This document shows, in pieces, positions 5,860 through 6,195 of a stretch of DNA of 6,195 bases. The translations under genes were made by a program, and so were the position numbers. The stretch is from Bacteroidaceae bacterium. GTDB taxonomy: Bacteria > Bacteroidota > Bacteroidia > Bacteroidales > Bacteroidaceae. The stretch is taken from the NCBI GenBank assembly GCA_900770705.1, contig CAAGLF010000015.1:1-6195 (forward strand). Direction: 5' to 3'. Under the pieces are notes generated by a model. It saw only the letters and a list, made by a program, of their open reading frames with translations. It was not told where the DNA came from and did no database searches. Every line of letters begins with the position of its first letter. Position 1 is the stretch's first letter.

Positions 5860-5966
5860 ATACCGGGGCCCAGTGTCAGCGATACTGGGCCCCGGTATGG
5901 GCAACGATGGGCCCCATCGTTGCCGAAGATGGGCCCCATCTTCGGCGAAGGTGGAGCCCATTGTGC
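5860..5966. repeat. Palindrome array 2: five GGGCCC-core units at 21-22 bp spacing
   Basis: Cores lie at 5866, 5887, 5909 and 5931 (all GGGCCC) and 5953 (GGAGCC), so the spacing is 21, 22, 22 and 22 bp. Units 1 and 2 form one long hairpin: 5860-5877 pairs with 5881-5898 over 18 bp (one G-T pair) around the loop AGC. Unit 3 (5900-5924) is a perfect 12+1+12 palindrome with arms GGCAACGATGGG and CCCATCGTTGCC. Unit 4 (5922-5946) is a perfect 12+1+12 palindrome with arms GCCGAAGATGGG and CCCATCTTCGGC. Unit 5 (GGTGGAGCCCAT) is degenerate and matches the inverse of unit 4 of array 1. The same core with different but self-complementary arms is the signature feature. Confidence 0.9.
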
Positions 5967-6195
5967 TTCAGGCTGCGGGCCGCCGCTGCCGGAGGCGGGC
6001 CACAGCCGACTGTGCAGCGGGGAAAAGAGGAAAGGAAGAGGGGCGCCACGCCGGCAGGCACTGCGGGAGGGCGGCGACGCTGCAGGCCACCTGTATACAA
6101 GGTATGGCGGGCCGGCGACGCGTAAAGCAGGCGCGGGGCGGGCCCGAGTCATGCCCCGCGCATGGCCGCCTCCGGCGCGGACGGAGGCAATGCCC
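5967..6195. other. GC-rich non-coding DNA with two hairpins at the window edge
   Basis: I cannot support a gene here. Two inverted repeats are visible. GCGCGGGGC (6131-6139) pairs with GCCCCGCGC (6153-6161) around a loop containing another GGGCCC (6140-6145). GCCTCCG (6168-6174) pairs with CGGAGGC (6182-6188). Neither has a T tract. Short frames are open to the right edge on both strands (for example from the ATG at 6152), so the end of a neighbouring gene cannot be excluded. Confidence 0.4.

Noticed and set aside
2553..5966. Insertion sequence or composite transposon bounded by the arrays as terminal inverted repeats
   Set aside because: No transposase lies between the arrays, the shared blocks are in a different order from true terminal inverted repeats, and no target duplication is visible.
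5481..6125. 214-codon plus-strand frame through the purine tract and array 2
   Set aside because: It begins in the opposite gene's leader, crosses its promoter and then the palindromes, and gives Gly/Arg/Lys low-complexity protein without any domain.
5737..6152. Short frames giving repeated MGPIV..DGPH-like peptides across the arrays
   Set aside because: The repeat unit is 21-22 bp, so the frame shifts between units and similar peptides appear in several frames and on both strands. The repetition is at DNA level, not protein level.

Overview
The window reads as chromosomal DNA of a GC-rich member of the Bacteroidota, most likely order Bacteroidales (a Prevotella/Bacteroides-like lineage). 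The evidence: promoter boxes of the TAnnTTTG type, with a TTTG element 19 bp upstream in one case; a lipoprotein whose acceptor Cys is followed by acidic residues; a tyrosine recombinase with the CTnDOT-type catalytic set; a large secreted protein ending in a DLSGRRV...GIYI tail; and a tiny MKKTYIIP-type peptide gene. I cannot name the genus or species from this alone.

Layout. A complete surface-lipoprotein gene (80-1102, +) ends in a strong intrinsic terminator (1130-1163). A 413-residue tyrosine recombinase (1289-2530, +) follows behind its own TATCTTTG box. About 30 bp after the recombinase stop lies the first of two arrays of palindromic units with GGGCCC-type cores spaced 21-22 bp apart (array 1, 2553-2640). 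Next comes a minus-strand transcription unit, read from right to left. It has a promoter at 5534-5564 with an 18-bp dyad filling its spacer, a 781-residue secreted multi-domain protein (5429-3084), an unreported 57-residue small ORF 47 bp further on (3036-2863), and two candidate terminators (2770-2802 and 2684-2716). Upstream of this promoter is a stretch without convincing genes, including a purine-rich tract. It leads into the second and better preserved array (array 2, 5860-5966), then GC-rich non-coding DNA with two hairpins up to the window edge.

How it may fit together. The secreted protein and the small peptide are probably co-transcribed, and the operator-like dyad suggests the unit is switched. 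The recombinase could be an orphan integrase or a DNA-inversion enzyme; no transfer, relaxase or phage genes are visible. The most unusual element is the pair of arrays bracketing the secreted-protein unit. Their cores are nearly invariant and helically phased, while the flanking arms differ from unit to unit yet remain self-complementary, as expected if a hairpin or dyad structure is conserved rather than a sequence. What they do is unknown. Candidates are a REP-like dispersed repeat, a regulator-binding array, an mRNA 3'-end structure, or a recombinase substrate.
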